A stretch of DNA of 64,000 nucleotides, taken from the NCBI RefSeq assembly GCF_900046475.1, contig NZ_FCOU01000010.1, positions 62,001 through 126,000 on the forward strand. Direction: 5' to 3'. Every line of letters begins with the position of its first letter. Positions within the stretch are counted from its first letter, which is position 1. This DNA comes from Collinsella ihumii. Its GTDB lineage: Bacteria; Actinomycetota; Coriobacteriia; Coriobacteriales; Coriobacteriaceae. Position numbers and translations under genes: made by a program. Below, in pieces: positions 63,003-64,000 of this stretch. The notes under the pieces were generated by a model. It made no database searches and was not told where the DNA came from. It saw only the letters and a list, made by a program, of their open reading frames with translations.

Positions 63003-64000
63003 ATGCTGAGGATCGGTCTTCTCACGAGCGGCGGCGACTGCCAGGCGCTCAACGCCACCATGCGCGGCATCGTCAAGACGCTGGAGAACAACGTCGGCGC
63101 CGACAATCTCGAGATCTACGGTTTTGAGGACGGCTACCAGGGCCTCATCTACAGCCGCTTCCGCATCATGACGCCGCACGACTTCAGCGGCATCCTTACC
63201 CGCGGCGGCACCATCCTGGGCACGAGCCGCACGCCGTTCAAGCTTCTCGACACGCCCGAGGCAGACGGCGTCGAGAAAGTCCCGGCCATGATCCACACCT
63301 ACCACAAGCTGCAGCTCGACTGCCTGTTCATGCTCGGCGGCAACGGCTCCACCAAGACGGCCAACCGCCTGTCCGAAGAGGGCCTGAACGTCATCGCCCT
63401 GCCCAAGACCATCGACAACGACACGTGGGGCACCGAGCGCACCTTCGGCTTCTCCTCCGCCGTCGAGGTCGCCACCGAGTGCATCGACAACATCCACACC
63501 ACCGCGAGCTCGCACGGCCGCGTGTTCGTCATCGAGATCATGGGCCACAAGGTCGGCTGGATCCCGCTGTACGCGGGCGTCGCGGGCGGCGCCGACGTCA
63601 TCCTCATCCCCGAGATCCCGTTCGACATGAAGAACGTCATCAACACCATCGAGCGCCGCATGGAGCGCGGCAGCCGCTTCACCATCGTGGCAGTCGCCGA
63701 GGGCGCCATCACCAAGGAGGACGCGAAGCTCTCCAAGAAGGAGTACAAGAAGAAGGTCGCCTCCCGCACCTCGCCGTCCATCGTGTACGACATCGCGCGC
63801 GAGATCGAGGAGCGCACGGGCCGCGAGACCCGCGTCGCCATCCCCGGCCATACCCAGCGCGGCGGCGAGCCCGACGCTCAGGACCGCGTGTTCGCCACGC
63901 AGTGCGGCGCCGAGGCCGCTCTCGGCTGCATCGCGGGCGAGTTCGGCTACATGATCGCGCAGGTCGACGGCAAGATGACCCGCGTGCCGCTCAAGGATGT
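63003..64000 (+). CDS. 6-phosphofructokinase (3' end outside window)
   Basis: Phosphorylates fructose-6-phosphate in glycolysis. 332 codons present, no stop. IGLLTSGGDCQALNATMRGI is the phosphate-donor loop; FMLGGNGSTKTANRL and LPKTIDNDTWGTE hold the residues that discriminate ATP from pyrophosphate; MGHKVGWI and PGHTQRGGEPDAQDR follow. The Gly after Asn (E. coli Gly104) fits ATP use, while the Lys in PKTIDND (E. coli position 124) is the pyrophosphate-type residue, a mix known in group III enzymes. The donor is therefore uncertain. The ATG at 63003 follows GAGGGGG. Confidence 0.93.
   Translation, partial: MLRIGLLTSGGDCQALNATMRGIVKTLENNVGADNLEIYGFEDGYQGLIYSRFRIMTPHDFSGILTRGGTILGTSRTPFKLLDTPEADGVEKVPAMIHTYHKLQLDCLFMLGGNGSTKTANRLSEEGLNVIALPKTIDNDTWGTERTFGFSSAVEVATECIDNIHTTASSHGRVFVIEIMGHKVGWIPLYAGVAGGADVILIPEIPFDMKNVINTIERRMERGSRFTIVAVAEGAITKEDAKLSKKEYKKKVASRTSPSIVYDIAREIEERTGRETRVAIPGHTQRGGEPDAQDRVFATQCGAEAALGCIAGEFGYMIAQVDGKMTRVPLKD

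Overview
The window reads as a high-GC, anaerobic, Gram-positive actinobacterial chromosome, most likely Coriobacteriia (Collinsella-like). This rests on gene content and codon style, not on a database match. SLH-domain and Ig-like surface proteins, an L,D-transpeptidase with cell-wall-binding repeats, a 2-hydroxyacyl-CoA-dehydratase-type reductase pair, NADP-type glutamate dehydrogenase, an SDMH-type selenium gene set and a LoaP/NusG-led glycan operon all fit. No tRNA-Sec, selA or selB is visible here.

1-3 kb: three subunits of a xanthine-dehydrogenase-type molybdenum hydroxylase (Mo subunit cut by the window edge). 3.3-5.1 kb: amt and a PII protein. 5.1-6.0 kb: repeat-rich intergenic DNA. 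6.0-12.4 kb: a small double-glycine-leader peptide, gdhA, then selD, a DUF3343 gene, a NifS/SufS-like aminotransferase (frameshifted) and yedF, followed by a formate/nitrite channel. The selenium set matches the labile-selenium cofactor trait of selenium-dependent molybdenum hydroxylases, so it probably serves the xdh genes. 12.4-14.3 kb: repeats, tRNA-Pro and tRNA-Gly. 14.3-21 kb: an SLH protein with a Trp-Asp tail, an MFS transporter, a double-cubane-type reductase with its activator, and an L,D-transpeptidase. 21.3-27 kb: modC, modB, modA, mogA and moeA (molybdate uptake and molybdenum cofactor), with a shared 20-bp near-palindrome in the two promoter regions. 27-29.6 kb: a ClC transporter and a diacylglycerol-kinase-type lipid kinase. 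29.6-42.4 kb: accessory DNA with a small RNA, an IS110-type element, a 1175-aa CAP/Ig/SLH surface protein, an isolated AAA ATPase, and an insertion-sequence island in which an IS21 element and an IS3 element sit inside an older IS21.

42.6-60.6 kb is one large minus-strand surface-glycan operon. It starts with two NusG/LoaP-like genes behind a promoter flanked by a repeated palindrome. It continues with an initiating sugar-1-phosphate transferase, a TagA-type transferase, and CapE/CapF/CapG (UDP-N-acetyl-L-fucosamine synthesis). Then come glycosyltransferases, an acyltransferase, a polymerase and a flippase. The operon ends with a DUF115 transferase, a CMP-ulosonate-type cytidylyltransferase, an HMGL-like aldolase and a HAD phosphatase, which together look like a pathway for an unusual ulosonic acid. 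Spliced between capF and capG is a two-gene SLATT (membrane effector) plus TIR cassette, the best candidate for an undescribed defence system in the window. 60.9-64 kb: a second copy of the small RNA facing a 42-aa membrane-type peptide gene (type I toxin-antitoxin candidate), a GGQ-domain release-factor-like protein, xpt and the start of a phosphofructokinase gene.
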